A stretch of 45,657 bases of DNA from Anabaena sphaerica FACHB-251 (lineage in GTDB: Bacteria > Cyanobacteriota > Cyanobacteriia > Cyanobacteriales > Nostocaceae): positions 1-45,657 of the forward strand of contig NZ_JACJQU010000029.1 of the NCBI RefSeq assembly GCF_014696825.1, written 5' to 3'. Shown here in pieces: positions 24,855 through 33,740 of this stretch. Both the position numbers and the translations under genes were made by a program. How positions within the stretch are numbered: position 1 is the stretch's first letter; each line of letters begins with the position of its first letter. A model generated the notes under the pieces. It did no database searches. It worked only from the letters and a program-made list of their open reading frames with translations, and had not been told where the DNA came from.

Positions 24855-25304
24855 ATGGGTAAAATTTTTATAAGAGAAATGCCGAAAACCCTTGAAGATG
24901 TGTTCGACTCAGGAGAACACATCTGGGCTATGGCTACGCCACGCAGGCTATCAGAATTACTTTCAGTTAAAACCGATGAAAAAACTGGGAGATTTTTAAA
25001 GAATGGACAATCTAGAAAAAAAGGATTAAACCGTTCTATTTCTGACGCAAGCTGGAGTGATTTGATCCTAAAAATCGAGTATCTCGCTGTGAAGCAAGGA
25101 AAGGTTGTAATTAAAATTAATCCTAAATACTCCAGCCAAGAATGCAGGAATTGTGGGCATACTGATGAGTCAAACCGTGATGGTGAAAAATTCATTTGTA
25201 CTGAATGTGGGTATCACGAACACGCCGATATTGGTGCTGCAAAGACTATCAGAGATAGAGGTTTGGAAATAGTACGCGGGGACTCTGCGAAACTTGCTGT
25301 TTAA
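24855..25304 (+). pseudogene. IS200/IS605 TnpB remnant (C-terminal part)
   Basis: Only the C-terminal third is TnpB-like: KTDEKTGRFLKNGQSRKKGL, SISDASWSDLILKIEYLA, then the zinc ribbon CRNCGHTDESNRDGEKFICT with ECGY, and HADIGAAKTIRDRG carrying the last RuvC Asp. The N-terminal RNA-binding and first RuvC parts are gone, replaced by unrelated sequence and by a 25-bp interspersed repeat (24929-24953) also found at 34819-34843. Nuclease activity is not expected. The adjoining right end (next entry) is retained. Confidence 0.8.
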
Positions 25305-25480
25305 CAGCTAAACGCCCAAAAGATGAGCCAGTGCGGTCTTGGGGTCTCCCCAAGTAGAGCAACTGGCGGTATCAGCACGCACTTTTGTGCAAACGTACTG
25401 AGTTTGGGAACCTGTGCAAACAGGATATTAGGATTGTAAAATCTTAAGAATCCCCGTCCATTTATGGCGGGAAGTGTCAA
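25305..25480 (+). ncRNA. IS605 right end and probable omegaRNA-like region
   Basis: Downstream of the tnpB remnant is structured sequence (GGGGTCTCCCC hairpin at about 25344; GCACGCACTTTTGTGC) ending with the terminal palindrome AAGAATCCCCGTCCATTT, then GGCGGGAAGTGTCAA at 25480. In active IS605 elements the 3' tnpB region and right end encode the guide (omega) RNA. With tnpB truncated, expression is uncertain. A second copy of the terminal motif lies inverted at 29244-29280. Confidence 0.55.
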
Positions 25481-25516
25481 ATCACTCTGGTTGATGGGTA
25501 AATGGTAGTGGGGATT

Positions 25517-26170
25517 ATGGAAAAACCAAAAGTTATTTTTTTAGATGCTGTAGGTACACTATTTGGTGTTAAAGGCAGTGTAGGGGCGATTTACAGTCAG
25601 ATAGCCCAGGATTTTGGAGTTTCGGTTTCCCCCGAAATTTTGAATAAAGAATTTTTCAAAAGCTTCAAAGCTGCACCACCACCGATATTTCTTGATCCAG
25701 ATATTAAAGATATCCCTCAACGAGAATTTGATTGGTGGCGGATCATAGCCCTCAACACCTTTGAAAGTGCAGGGGTACTCAGGGAATTTTCCGATTTTTC
25801 AGCTTTTTTTAGCGAACTCTATATTCACTTTGGTACGGCTGAACCTTGGTTTGTTTATCCAGATGTTCCTCTAGCTTTGGTAAACTGGCGACGATTGGGA
25901 GTTGAATTGGGTGTATTATCTAATTTTGACTCTCGTTTATACTCAGTATTGCAAAGTTTAGGACTCAGAGAGTATTTTAAATCCATTACCATTTCTACCC
26001 AAGTACGTACCGCTAAACCAGATCCGGAAATTTTTAACATTGCTTTGCAAAGTCATAACTGTTCACCAGAGGAAGCATGGCATATTGGCGATAGCATCAC
26101 AGATGACTATAATGGTTCTAGAAAGGCTGGTTTGAGGGGTATTTGGATTAACCGTCAGCAAAATTATTAA
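25517..26170 (+). CDS. HAD-superfamily hydrolase with an altered first motif
   Basis: Start ATG 25517 has GTGGGGA a few bases upstream and gives MEKPKVIFLDAVGTLF. Motif I here is DAVGT rather than DxDGT: the nucleophile Asp is kept but the acid/base Asp at +2 is Val. Motif II is LGVLSNFDSR, motif III Lys in RTAKPDPEIF and motif IV HIGDSITDDY. In HAD phosphatases the second Asp protonates the leaving group, so this enzyme may have a different chemistry or weak phosphatase activity; dehalogenases also lack it. 217 aa, normal cap-type I size. Function unknown. Confidence 0.85.
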   Translation: MEKPKVIFLDAVGTLFGVKGSVGAIYSQIAQDFGVSVSPEILNKEFFKSFKAAPPPIFLDPDIKDIPQREFDWWRIIALNTFESAGVLREFSDFSAFFSELYIHFGTAEPWFVYPDVPLALVNWRRLGVELGVLSNFDSRLYSVLQSLGLREYFKSITISTQVRTAKPDPEIFNIALQSHNCSPEEAWHIGDSITDDYNGSRKAGLRGIWINRQQNY

Positions 26171-26383
26171 CTTATCATCTACTGGTATAAAACTCAAACT
26201 TCATCTCCTTGCCTTCTCCATATTAGAGAGGGTGAGGGGTAGGTTAGTTTGTCATGTATACAACTGCAAACCTATGTAAAAATGTTGTTAATTTTTTTTA
26301 CAATTATCTATATCACAACAATTCTAAGTTAGAAATGCTACAGTATACTGCATAAAATTCAGTAATTTAATCTGTTTAAACTA

Positions 26384-29194
26384 ATGACAAAAACATTATC
26401 ACAAATTTGGCAGCAGTTCCGGCAATCTTTTTCAGTAGAAGCTACTCTGAATACAACAACAGATACAGGTAAAGCAGTTTTAGCAGCGACACCAACTATT
26501 CACGAACAGAATATCAGTTTAGAAGTCTTAAAACCTGTTTTACAAGATTCATCTTCATTATTAGATTTGCTATGTTTACCATTAGCGCAAATTGTAGGTA
26601 AGGAATTATCATTTGTATCTCTTGGGGTTAATTTGCTCAACTTGTATGCTGAGATAAATCAAGAATGTCCTACTTTAGAAGACTGCGTATTTATAGTTAG
26701 TCAAGCTGCTTATTTACAAAGCACCAGAGAAATTTTGTCTTTATACCCAGCTATAAATTGGGATACTAACCTAGATAATCTTGAAGAATTTACAACAAAT
26801 CTCCAAAATATTCAATACATTCAATTAGATGATCAAACTGCTCAAAATACAATTTCCTGTTTTCAGAACTCAGAGTTAGCATCTGCATTTAATCAAATAT
26901 TATTATCCCGATTAATAGCCCCAAATGTCACAAAGTTTTTAGCTAATCTTTTAACTAAAAGAATTGCTGCCACTACTCACCGCTACATTATTAATGCTTG
27001 GATAGATGCAGGTAAGAACATCCAAGATTTAATTGCAGATTCTTGTGGAGAATGGGAGCAACAGCAGCAAGTAATTCAAAATATTGATGAATACTTGGAA
27101 AAATATATTGCAACTCAACCATTAGAAAAAGTCTTCAATCAAAACTACTCTTGGAAAGATATATATATTCCTCTCAAAGCCAAAACGGTAGATCAAAATG
27201 CCAATCCCTTGGATTTAGAAACATGGGTAAAAGGAGTTTTACTCAATCAGCAGAAATTAGAACAAGTTATATTTATCCAAGGTGAACCAGGAAGGGGTAA
27301 AAGTGTCTTTTGTCGAATGTTTGCTGATTGGGTGCGGCAACATTTACATCCTCTGTGGACACCAATTTTAATTCGTTTAAAAGATATTAACTCTTTTTCC
27401 TCTTCTTTAGAGGAGACTTTACAAGCAGAATTGAAAGTTAGGTTTATTGAAAATAATCATGATTGTCTGACTAATAAAAATACGCGATTTCTCTTTATTT
27501 TGGATGGTTTTGATGATTTGAATATTCATTCCAAGGTATTTATTCAACAAGTTGCTGCATTTCAGCAGAAATGTAAAAATCAAGCAGAAATGGGACATCG
27601 TGTTTTAATAACTGGCAGAACAAACGCTTTACAATATCTCCAAAAATTACCCCATAATTTAGAGCGAGTCGAAATCCTAGAAATGGATAGACAACTTCAG
27701 CAACAATGGTTAAAAAAATGGAATTTATTTCCAGGTCATGAAGGTAAGAAAACAGATCTAGATCAATTTTTAGGGAATAAGAAATGTCCATCAGCAATCA
27801 ATAAATTGTCTTTTGAACCGCTGTATCTGCATTTATTAGCAGTAATGTATCGAGATGAAACTTTAGCATTTGAGCAGTTAGAACAGGCTAGTAAAAAAAC
27901 TGCTAAGATTGTTATTTTTAAAGAATTTGTCAATTGGTTAATTGCCAAGCAGCAACCAACTTCAGATGATGGTGATGTAACTAATCAAGAAAATCAAAAT
28001 TACCAATCAGATTTAAAACATATTTTTACAGAAATTGCTGTTGCTATTGTCCAGTCTGGGGGAGTATTTGGATCTATATCAATGATCATATCGCGGTTAC
28101 AAGAGAAACAAATCGAACTTCAATCAATTTTAAGCAATTTTTACTTCCCTCCTTCTAAAAAACAAGAAGACCAAATTGAATGTTTTCATAAGACATTTAG
28201 TGAATTTCTGTTTGCTGAAAAATTAACAAAATATCTACAAGATTGGTCAAGATTTAATACTGATGACAAAATTCAAGAAATGAATTGGCAAATTTATGAT
28301 TTGCTAGGATTTGGTAAAATTACCCCGGAAATGGTTGAATATGTAATCGGCTTACTCACACAGATTCCTGATTTATATTGGATCAATTTATTTAAAGTTT
28401 TGGATAATTTTTACACTAACTGGTGTCAAGGTAAATTTATTGATTCACCAGAACAAACATTAGCACAAACAAAGCTGCGACAATTACAACATTACAGCCA
28501 AAATTACAGCATTGAAAATTTAGGTCAGCGCCAAGTAGATATTTATGCAGGCTTGAATGTGATGATTTTGCTGTTGGAATTACAGCGATATGCTCAAGAA
28601 CATGATGTGTTGAAAGAATACATAATTTTTTATCCATCTGGTCAAACCGAAGAAGATAATTTGAGATCAGACTTTCTGCGGATTATTAACTACTGTAATT
28701 GCTTGCAGGAAGAAAGTTTCAAAAGTATTGTTGGGCAATTCCTCAGTGCTACTCACCTTAGAGGTACTTACCTCTTCCAAGCAGACCTGAGTGGCACAGA
28801 TTTGAGCCAAGCAGACCTCAGCCGTGCAGAACTTAGCCGTACTTATTTATCGCAAACAAACCTCAGCAATGCGTACTTGATAGCAGCTAAACTGATCCAA
28901 TCAGACCTGCGTGGAGCTAACCTCAGCGGTGCTAACCTAATTCGTACAGACCTCAGAGGTGCAGACCTGAGTAATGCTAACCTCCAAGATGCAGACCTAA
29001 GTCAAGTAGACCTCAGTGGTGCTAATTTGAAAGGTGCTAACCTCAGCGGTGCATACCTGATTGGTGCTAACTTCGGTGATGAATTGTTTGGTTATATCCG
29101 CTGGGATAAGAATACTAACTGGCAAGATGTGGAAGGATTAGATGCTGCCAAGAATCTGCCAGCAGCTTTAAAGCAGCAGTTGAAAATCAGTTAA
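26384..29194 (+). CDS. NACHT NTPase with C-terminal pentapeptide repeats
   Basis: The 936-aa protein has a helical N-terminal domain (1-290), then a NACHT P-loop domain: FIQGEPGRGKSVF (Walker A, 300-307) and FLFILDGFDDL (Walker B, about 369-379), with VLITGRTNAL as sensor. From about 785 to 905 lie about 22 pentapeptide repeats of A(D/N)LSG type. Bacterial NACHT proteins (STAND ATPases) include anti-phage, NLR-like systems; some of the cyanobacterial ones have similar repeat tails. The pentapeptide sensor and the unassigned N-terminal effector would fit, but no experimental link is known for this gene. It stands alone between IS605 right ends. Confidence 0.88.
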   Translation: MTKTLSQIWQQFRQSFSVEATLNTTTDTGKAVLAATPTIHEQNISLEVLKPVLQDSSSLLDLLCLPLAQIVGKELSFVSLGVNLLNLYAEINQECPTLEDCVFIVSQAAYLQSTREILSLYPAINWDTNLDNLEEFTTNLQNIQYIQLDDQTAQNTISCFQNSELASAFNQILLSRLIAPNVTKFLANLLTKRIAATTHRYIINAWIDAGKNIQDLIADSCGEWEQQQQVIQNIDEYLEKYIATQPLEKVFNQNYSWKDIYIPLKAKTVDQNANPLDLETWVKGVLLNQQKLEQVIFIQGEPGRGKSVFCRMFADWVRQHLHPLWTPILIRLKDINSFSSSLEETLQAELKVRFIENNHDCLTNKNTRFLFILDGFDDLNIHSKVFIQQVAAFQQKCKNQAEMGHRVLITGRTNALQYLQKLPHNLERVEILEMDRQLQQQWLKKWNLFPGHEGKKTDLDQFLGNKKCPSAINKLSFEPLYLHLLAVMYRDETLAFEQLEQASKKTAKIVIFKEFVNWLIAKQQPTSDDGDVTNQENQNYQSDLKHIFTEIAVAIVQSGGVFGSISMIISRLQEKQIELQSILSNFYFPPSKKQEDQIECFHKTFSEFLFAEKLTKYLQDWSRFNTDDKIQEMNWQIYDLLGFGKITPEMVEYVIGLLTQIPDLYWINLFKVLDNFYTNWCQGKFIDSPEQTLAQTKLRQLQHYSQNYSIENLGQRQVDIYAGLNVMILLLELQRYAQEHDVLKEYIIFYPSGQTEEDNLRSDFLRIINYCNCLQEESFKSIVGQFLSATHLRGTYLFQADLSGTDLSQADLSRAELSRTYLSQTNLSNAYLIAAKLIQSDLRGANLSGANLIRTDLRGADLSNANLQDADLSQVDLSGANLKGANLSGAYLIGANFGDELFGYIRWDKNTNWQDVEGLDAAKNLPAALKQQLKIS

Positions 29195-29243
29195 ACCTGA
29201 AAATAGCTGTAAATTGTTTCCTATAATCAACAGGAATATTAAG

Positions 29244-29280
29244 TTGACACTCTCCGCGCTAAAGCCACGGAGATTCTTGG
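29244..29280 (-). repeat. Solitary IS200/IS605 right end
   Basis: On the minus strand it reads AAGAATCTCCGTGGCTTT, then AGCGCGGAGAGTGTCAA: a hairpin CTCCG...CGGAG ended by GTGTCAA, the same plan as the right end at 25448-25480. No tnpA or tnpB is attached. The remaining gap 29195-29482 has no gene; its right part should hold the promoter of the amidase gene. Confidence 0.65.
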
Positions 29281-29482
29281 TTCAGCGAGTCCACAAAACT
29301 TTTTGGGTTTTGAGGTTTTGATTTTGGAGTTTTCAGCCTATTCTTTTATAAGACACTAGGGATAGCTTAGTAAGTATTTTCCAGAAAAGCGTAAATTACG
29401 CAATTCTGACTAGCCTCCACCAGTCTGGAAGTAACGATATATTTGAGAATCTATCCCGTATTCACTGTTTGTTGTTGAATCT

Positions 29483-30295
29483 ATGAAGTCTTATTTAGCC
29501 GCCGCTATTCAAATGACCAGTGTGCCTGAACTACAGAAAAATTTGGCACAGGCAGAAGAATTTATTGATCTGGCTGTGCGTCAGGGTGCAGAGTTAGTGG
29601 GTTTGCCAGAAAATTTCTCCTTTATGGGAGAGGAAAAAGATAAACTCGCCCAAGCGGATGCCATCGCTCAGGAAACAGAAACATTTCTGATCAAAATGGC
29701 GCAACGCTACCAAATTACTATCCTTGGCGGCGGCTTTCCTGTCCCTGTAGATGGTACAGGCAAAGTCTATAATACTGCTTTATTAATAGACTTTAACGGT
29801 CAAGAACTCGCTCGCTACCATAAAGTACATCTATTTGATGTCAATGTCCCTGATGGTAACACCTATCAAGAATCTAGCACCGTCATGGCTGGTAAACTTT
29901 TACCCCCAGTCCATTTCTCGGAAAAATTAGGTAATGTCGGACTTTCTATTTGTTATGATGTCCGCTTTCCAGAACTGTATCGCCATCTAGCAGACAAGGG
30001 AGCCGATGTTGTTTTTGTTCCTGCGGCTTTCACTGCTTTTACAGGTAAAGACCACTGGCAAGTATTACTACAAGCTAGGGCAATAGAAAATACTTATTAC
30101 GTGATTGCACCAGCCCAAACTGGTACTAACTATGCCCGTCGTCAAACCCACGGACACGCTATGATTATTGATCCTTGGGGAGCAATTTTAGCCGATGCGG
30201 GGGATAAACCAGGAGTGGCGATCGCAGAAATTAAACCCACTAGATTAGAACAAGTACGCCGGCAAATGCCATCTCTGCAACATCGAGTTTTTTAG
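29483..30295 (+). CDS. Nitrilase-superfamily amidase, Nit1 (deaminated glutathione amidase) type
   Basis: Carbon-nitrogen hydrolase with the intact triad: LPENF (E43), RYHKVHLFDV (K114) and LSICYDVRFPE (C157). The HLFDV and DGNTYQES patterns are typical of Nit1/YbeM-type enzymes, which remove the amide from deaminated glutathione, a metabolite-repair role. 270 aa, normal size. Cytoplasmic, no signal peptide. Followed at once by a strong palindrome that likely ends its transcript. Confidence 0.88.
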   Translation: MKSYLAAAIQMTSVPELQKNLAQAEEFIDLAVRQGAELVGLPENFSFMGEEKDKLAQADAIAQETETFLIKMAQRYQITILGGGFPVPVDGTGKVYNTALLIDFNGQELARYHKVHLFDVNVPDGNTYQESSTVMAGKLLPPVHFSEKLGNVGLSICYDVRFPELYRHLADKGADVVFVPAAFTAFTGKDHWQVLLQARAIENTYYVIAPAQTGTNYARRQTHGHAMIIDPWGAILADAGDKPGVAIAEIKPTRLEQVRRQMPSLQHRVF

Positions 30296-30301
30296 GAACT
30301 C

Positions 30302-30334
30302 AGATCCCTGACTTCTTTAAGAAGTCAGGGATCT
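30302..30334. terminator. Hairpin of the GATCCC palindrome family, probable terminator
   Basis: AGATCCCTGACTTCTT and its exact complement are adjacent, giving a 16-bp stem immediately after the amidase stop. It is a near-copy of the repeat at 16849-16914. No long U run follows, so it is either a repeat used as a terminator or only a repeat. Confidence 0.6.
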
Positions 30335-30361
30335 ATCTCCTATTACAATCAATTTAATAAC

Positions 30362-30576
30362 TAGGGTTTGCTGAAAAAGTTATCTGTGAGGATAGGGAAC
30401 AGGGAACAGGGAACAGGGAACAGTTTCAAGTGTCTAGTAGAGATAAATTTTCCTCTCCGTCAGATAAAAATGTACAGTTTTGAAGTTCTTTCCCCAAAAA
30501 ACTTTGCACTTTTAAAAAATCAAAAAAGCTAAAACTTTTTCCCTGTCATGTTTTGAGATTAATTCAGCAAGCCCTA
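30362..30576. mobile_element. MITE-like element with nested GGGAACA tandem repeats
   Basis: TAGGGTTTGCTGAA (30362-30375) and TTCAGCAAGCCCTA (30563-30576) are 14-bp terminal inverted repeats with one mismatch. Inside, 30393-30423 is a (GGGAACA)n heptamer array, a repeat class common in Nostocales. No transposase. The remaining spacer to 30663 has no gene. Confidence 0.6.
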
Positions 30577-30663
30577 ACTAAACTTGGGTTTAGCTGATGA
30601 CAATTTCACTAATTGAACGAGAAACCGAACCCATTTTAATTCAGACCCAGAACAAAAATTACC

Positions 30664-31830
30664 TTAACTTTGGCTTAAAATTGCTTCCGAGTAAATACTA
30701 TCTATTAACTCACTCACTCGTTTAGAATCGTGAATTTTCCCTTGAGCTAAAGCCCCATAACTAAGCTGCTCATAATGTTCTTTTCGATCCCTGCGCTCGA
30801 TAAATTCTCCCAATCTAGTAATGATTTGTTCCGCTAGATTTTCATAGGTTTTGTCGAGAATTTCCCAATGTTCATCCACACTAACACTGTAACTACAAAG
30901 AGCTTGTCTCCATTTCCATTCTCCTGTATTATCTAACTCCAATTTCAGTAAATATCCATTATCTCCATCTCTAATCCATTCAGGGATAGCAAAAATTGGC
31001 GTTGCTATGGCTGGAGTGGCGACAGAGCATCCTTCAATAATACTAAAAGCATAGGCATCTTGTAAAGTTGCTAATATTTGAAAATCACTTTGTGCTAACA
31101 GGTTGATTACCTCTTGATTTGGTAGCTGATTATAAAACCGGACATTATCTAACTCCAACAATTTTAAGTCGTTGTCATAGTGAGAAATATCTGGACAGTC
31201 AGTAGGTATCCCCCTACCAATACTCAGACTAGATGCAATATGAATAATTACAGGTAGTCCTAATAATTTAGCTTTTTTAGCAACTCTTAAAGCTACAATT
31301 CCTCCTTTACGAGCGATATGATTTCCTACAAACATTAAGTTTAAAGTTCCTGTATCCGTATAAGTTTTTGGTTGGGAAACCTTTAATATTGTATTAGGTG
31401 GAATTACTTCGGTTTTTTGCAGAACTTGATCTAATTTTTCCCAACCTGCATTTTTGAGAATAAATTTTTTTCTAGCGAAATTAGATGATGCTAATAAGCG
31501 AATACAATTATCTAAAACTAGTCTGTCTCTCAAAAATTTTCTTAATTTCTCCACAGAATAACCAGCATCAGAGGACATAATATGAGGGAGAAATATTTCA
31601 TAGGAAACTATAAAAGGTTTTGTGGTGTAGGGAATAGCATTAAATGAGTGAATAATTTTAGACTTGTTCACAGGTTGCCATGCTGCTAAACTGGAGAGGG
31701 GATACCAAAATTTTTTTAAGGGAAATCTGCCAAAAGGGAATTCTTTGGGACGAATTAATTCATATTTTGAAAATTTAGGAGCATTGTGATTAATTATATG
31801 AGAAAACCCTGTAAGTATAACTTTAGTCAT
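30664..31830 (-). CDS. Glycosyltransferase family 4-like protein
   Basis: The N-terminus MTKVILTGFSHIINHNAP (ATG 31830) leads an acceptor-side domain. The donor-side half contains LNLMFVGNHIARKGGIVALR and FSIIEGCSVATPAIATPIF, including the Glu and glycine pattern of GT-B family 4 enzymes. About 388 aa. Retaining sugar transfer to a lipid or surface glycan is expected; donor and acceptor are unknown. It stands alone between repeats, so the neighbourhood does not tell its pathway. Start chosen at the second Met, since the first adds six atypical residues. Confidence 0.75.
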   Translation of the reverse strand: MTKVILTGFSHIINHNAPKFSKYELIRPKEFPFGRFPLKKFWYPLSSLAAWQPVNKSKIIHSFNAIPYTTKPFIVSYEIFLPHIMSSDAGYSVEKLRKFLRDRLVLDNCIRLLASSNFARKKFILKNAGWEKLDQVLQKTEVIPPNTILKVSQPKTYTDTGTLNLMFVGNHIARKGGIVALRVAKKAKLLGLPVIIHIASSLSIGRGIPTDCPDISHYDNDLKLLELDNVRFYNQLPNQEVINLLAQSDFQILATLQDAYAFSIIEGCSVATPAIATPIFAIPEWIRDGDNGYLLKLELDNTGEWKWRQALCSYSVSVDEHWEILDKTYENLAEQIITRLGEFIERRDRKEHYEQLSYGALAQGKIHDSKRVSELIDSIYSEAILSQS

Positions 31831-32273
31831 GGCTAACTCTTCTCTCACTTATATATTATCAAAAATATAGCAGGGAACAGGGAACAGGCAAAAACTATGA
31901 TAGTCTTTAAACTCATGGACACGCTGTGATAATTTATTGTGGTATATAATGTGTCTTTAAAATTACTCATTACGTAAAATTTATCAAATTTTTACATCTG
32001 ATTGCCATAAACACCACCGATTTATGCTGAGTATAACCGATTTTGTCAGTATATTTAAATAGATGAGAGAGCGTTAAGTATAAATTTTTAATTGAGAATT
32101 TTTATTAAGCATCAAGTATCAAAGCGTGGTTGCGTGGTATTTGATATCAGCTTTCCATCCTGTCATATCATGTCCGGGTAATTAGTTACGATATAAAATT
32201 TGTAGCGTCGTCACTTTTATGGTCACTGTTCAGGCGCACATGATATCACCTGTCACCTGCTATATTTCTATCA
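31831..32273. other. Spacer upstream of the glycosyltransferase gene
   Basis: About 440 bp without a gene. It contains GGGAACAGGGAACAGG (about 31872-31887), part of the heptamer repeat family, and AT-rich sequence that should hold the minus-strand promoter of the glycosyltransferase. No tRNA or clear small RNA seen. Confidence 0.6.
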
Positions 32274-32335
32274 AAACAAAAACCGGGAAACTTTAACGCC
32301 ACCCGGTTTATTTATGTAGAGGTATAGCATTGCTA
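32274..32335 (-). terminator. Double-hairpin terminator of the aldolase gene
   Basis: On the minus strand, just after the stop, GGTATAGCAATGCTATACC is a perfect hairpin. It is followed by AAACCGGG...CCCGGTTT and then TTTGTTTT, a textbook intrinsic terminator. Confidence 0.8.
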
Positions 32336-32359
32336 TACCCTATTTATTGCTGACAAAGA

Positions 32360-33433
32360 TTAAACTTTAGCAGCTGCTCTCATTACCAATTCACCCTTAG
32401 CATACTTAGCAGCAAAATCTTCTAAAGAAACTTGCTTAATTTTGCTTGCATTACCAGCAGTGCCAAACTGCTCATAACGGTCAGCACAAACTTTTTGCAT
32501 ATACTTAATAGAAGGCTTGAGGAAGTGACGAGGATCGAATTCCTTGGGATTAGCTGCCAAAGCTTCACGAACAGCCGCAGTAATAGCCAAACGGTTGTCA
32601 GTGTCGATATTTACCTTACGCACACCACTCTTGATGCCTTTTTGAATTTCTTCTACAGGTACACCGTAGGTTTCAGGAATAGCACCACCAAATTGGTTAA
32701 TCAGTGCAATCAAATCTTCGGGTACAGAAGAAGAACCGTGCATTACCAAGTGGGTGTTAGGTAGACGGCGGTGAATTTCTTCAATGCGGCTGATAGCCAA
32801 AATTTCACCAGTAGGCTTACGGGTAAACTTGTAAGCACCGTGGCTAGTACCGATAGCAACAGCCAAAGCGTCTACTTGAGTTGCTTCTACGAAGTTAACA
32901 GCTTCATCGGGGTCAGTTAACAGTTGAGAATGGTCTAGTGTACCTTCAAAACCGTGACCATCTTCAGCTTCACCAGCACCTGTTTCTAAAGAACCCAAGC
33001 AACCCAGTTCACCTTCAACGCTGACACCCAAAGAATGAGCTACGTTCACGACTTCGCTGGTAACTTTAACGTTATACTCAAAGCTTGCTGGGGTTTTAGC
33101 GTCAGCTTCCAAAGAACCATCCATCATCACGCTGGTGAAGTTGTTCTTAATAGCTGAATAGCAGGTAGAAGGAGCATTACCATGATCTTGGTGCATGACA
33201 ATGGGAATCTGAGGATAGGTTTCTACCGCTGCCAAAATCAGGTGGCGCAAGAAGTTTTCCCCTGCATAATTACGAGCGCCGCGAGAAGCTTGTAAAATTA
33301 CGGGGCTATCTGTGTCAGCCGCCGCTTTCATGATTGCTTGAATCTGCTCTAAGTTGTTAACGTTAAAAGCTGGGATGCCGTAACCGTTTTCAGCAGCGTG
33401 ATCCAAAAGCAACCGCATTGGTACAAGCGCCAT
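32360..33433 (-). CDS. fba: Class II fructose-bisphosphate aldolase (Calvin cycle/glycolysis)
   Basis: Zinc-dependent aldolase joining DHAP and glyceraldehyde-3-phosphate (and related sedoheptulose step) in the Calvin cycle. 357 aa, the cyanobacterial/CbbA-type length. Visible: [20 protein letters not shown] at the start, VMHQDHG with zinc His, and [13 protein letters not shown] and [13 protein letters not shown] near the end. AGGAGG sits 8 bases before ATG 33433, a very strong site for a highly expressed gene. A strong terminator follows. Cytoplasmic. Confidence 0.95.
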   Translation of the reverse strand: MALVPMRLLLDHAAENGYGIPAFNVNNLEQIQAIMKAAADTDSPVILQASRGARNYAGENFLRHLILAAVETYPQIPIVMHQDHGNAPSTCYSAIKNNFTSVMMDGSLEADAKTPASFEYNVKVTSEVVNVAHSLGVSVEGELGCLGSLETGAGEAEDGHGFEGTLDHSQLLTDPDEAVNFVEATQVDALAVAIGTSHGAYKFTRKPTGEILAISRIEEIHRRLPNTHLVMHGSSSVPEDLIALINQFGGAIPETYGVPVEEIQKGIKSGVRKVNIDTDNRLAITAAVREALAANPKEFDPRHFLKPSIKYMQKVCADRYEQFGTAGNASKIKQVSLEDFAAKYAKGELVMRAAAKV

Positions 33434-33689
33434 ATATAATCCTCCTAATTTGGGTATCAGCTAGTCAGTTTCAGACAGGCGTAAGATTTACGCTAATCTT
33501 AAGAGTTTTTTCAACTTATAGGAAATTATATCTAGTATGGGGTGTTTATGTTTAAAAACTTTGCGGTCTTACTCTATCAAGGTAATCTATAGTTTTCATG
33601 TACTGTTGTCATGCTGGCTACTGTCAACGGTGTTGGTTTGGTATCCGGGGATGCAAGAAGCATTGGGCATTGGTTTATTAATCTTCCTC

Positions 33690-33740
33690 TACCTCCCCTA
33701 CTTCCTGCCTCCTAACTCCTGACTCCTAACTTCTGAGTCA
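33690..33740. repeat. Short tandem heptamer repeats overlapping the permease 3' end
   Basis: CTCCTAACTCCTGACTCCTA-type units overlap the last codons of the permease at 33712. The same kind of sequence recurs at about 36105-36122. Members of the STRR family. The rest of 33434-33690 holds the aldolase promoter region and no gene. Confidence 0.6.

Noticed and set aside
24855-25304. Calling the tnpB remnant a functional RNA-guided nuclease
   Set aside because: The N-terminal RNA-binding part and the first RuvC acidic residues are missing.
30393-30423. Tandem GGGAACA units as a possible CRISPR array or origin iterons
   Set aside because: The 7-bp units are contiguous with no spacers and match the short tandem repeats common in Nostocales; no cas or replication gene is near.
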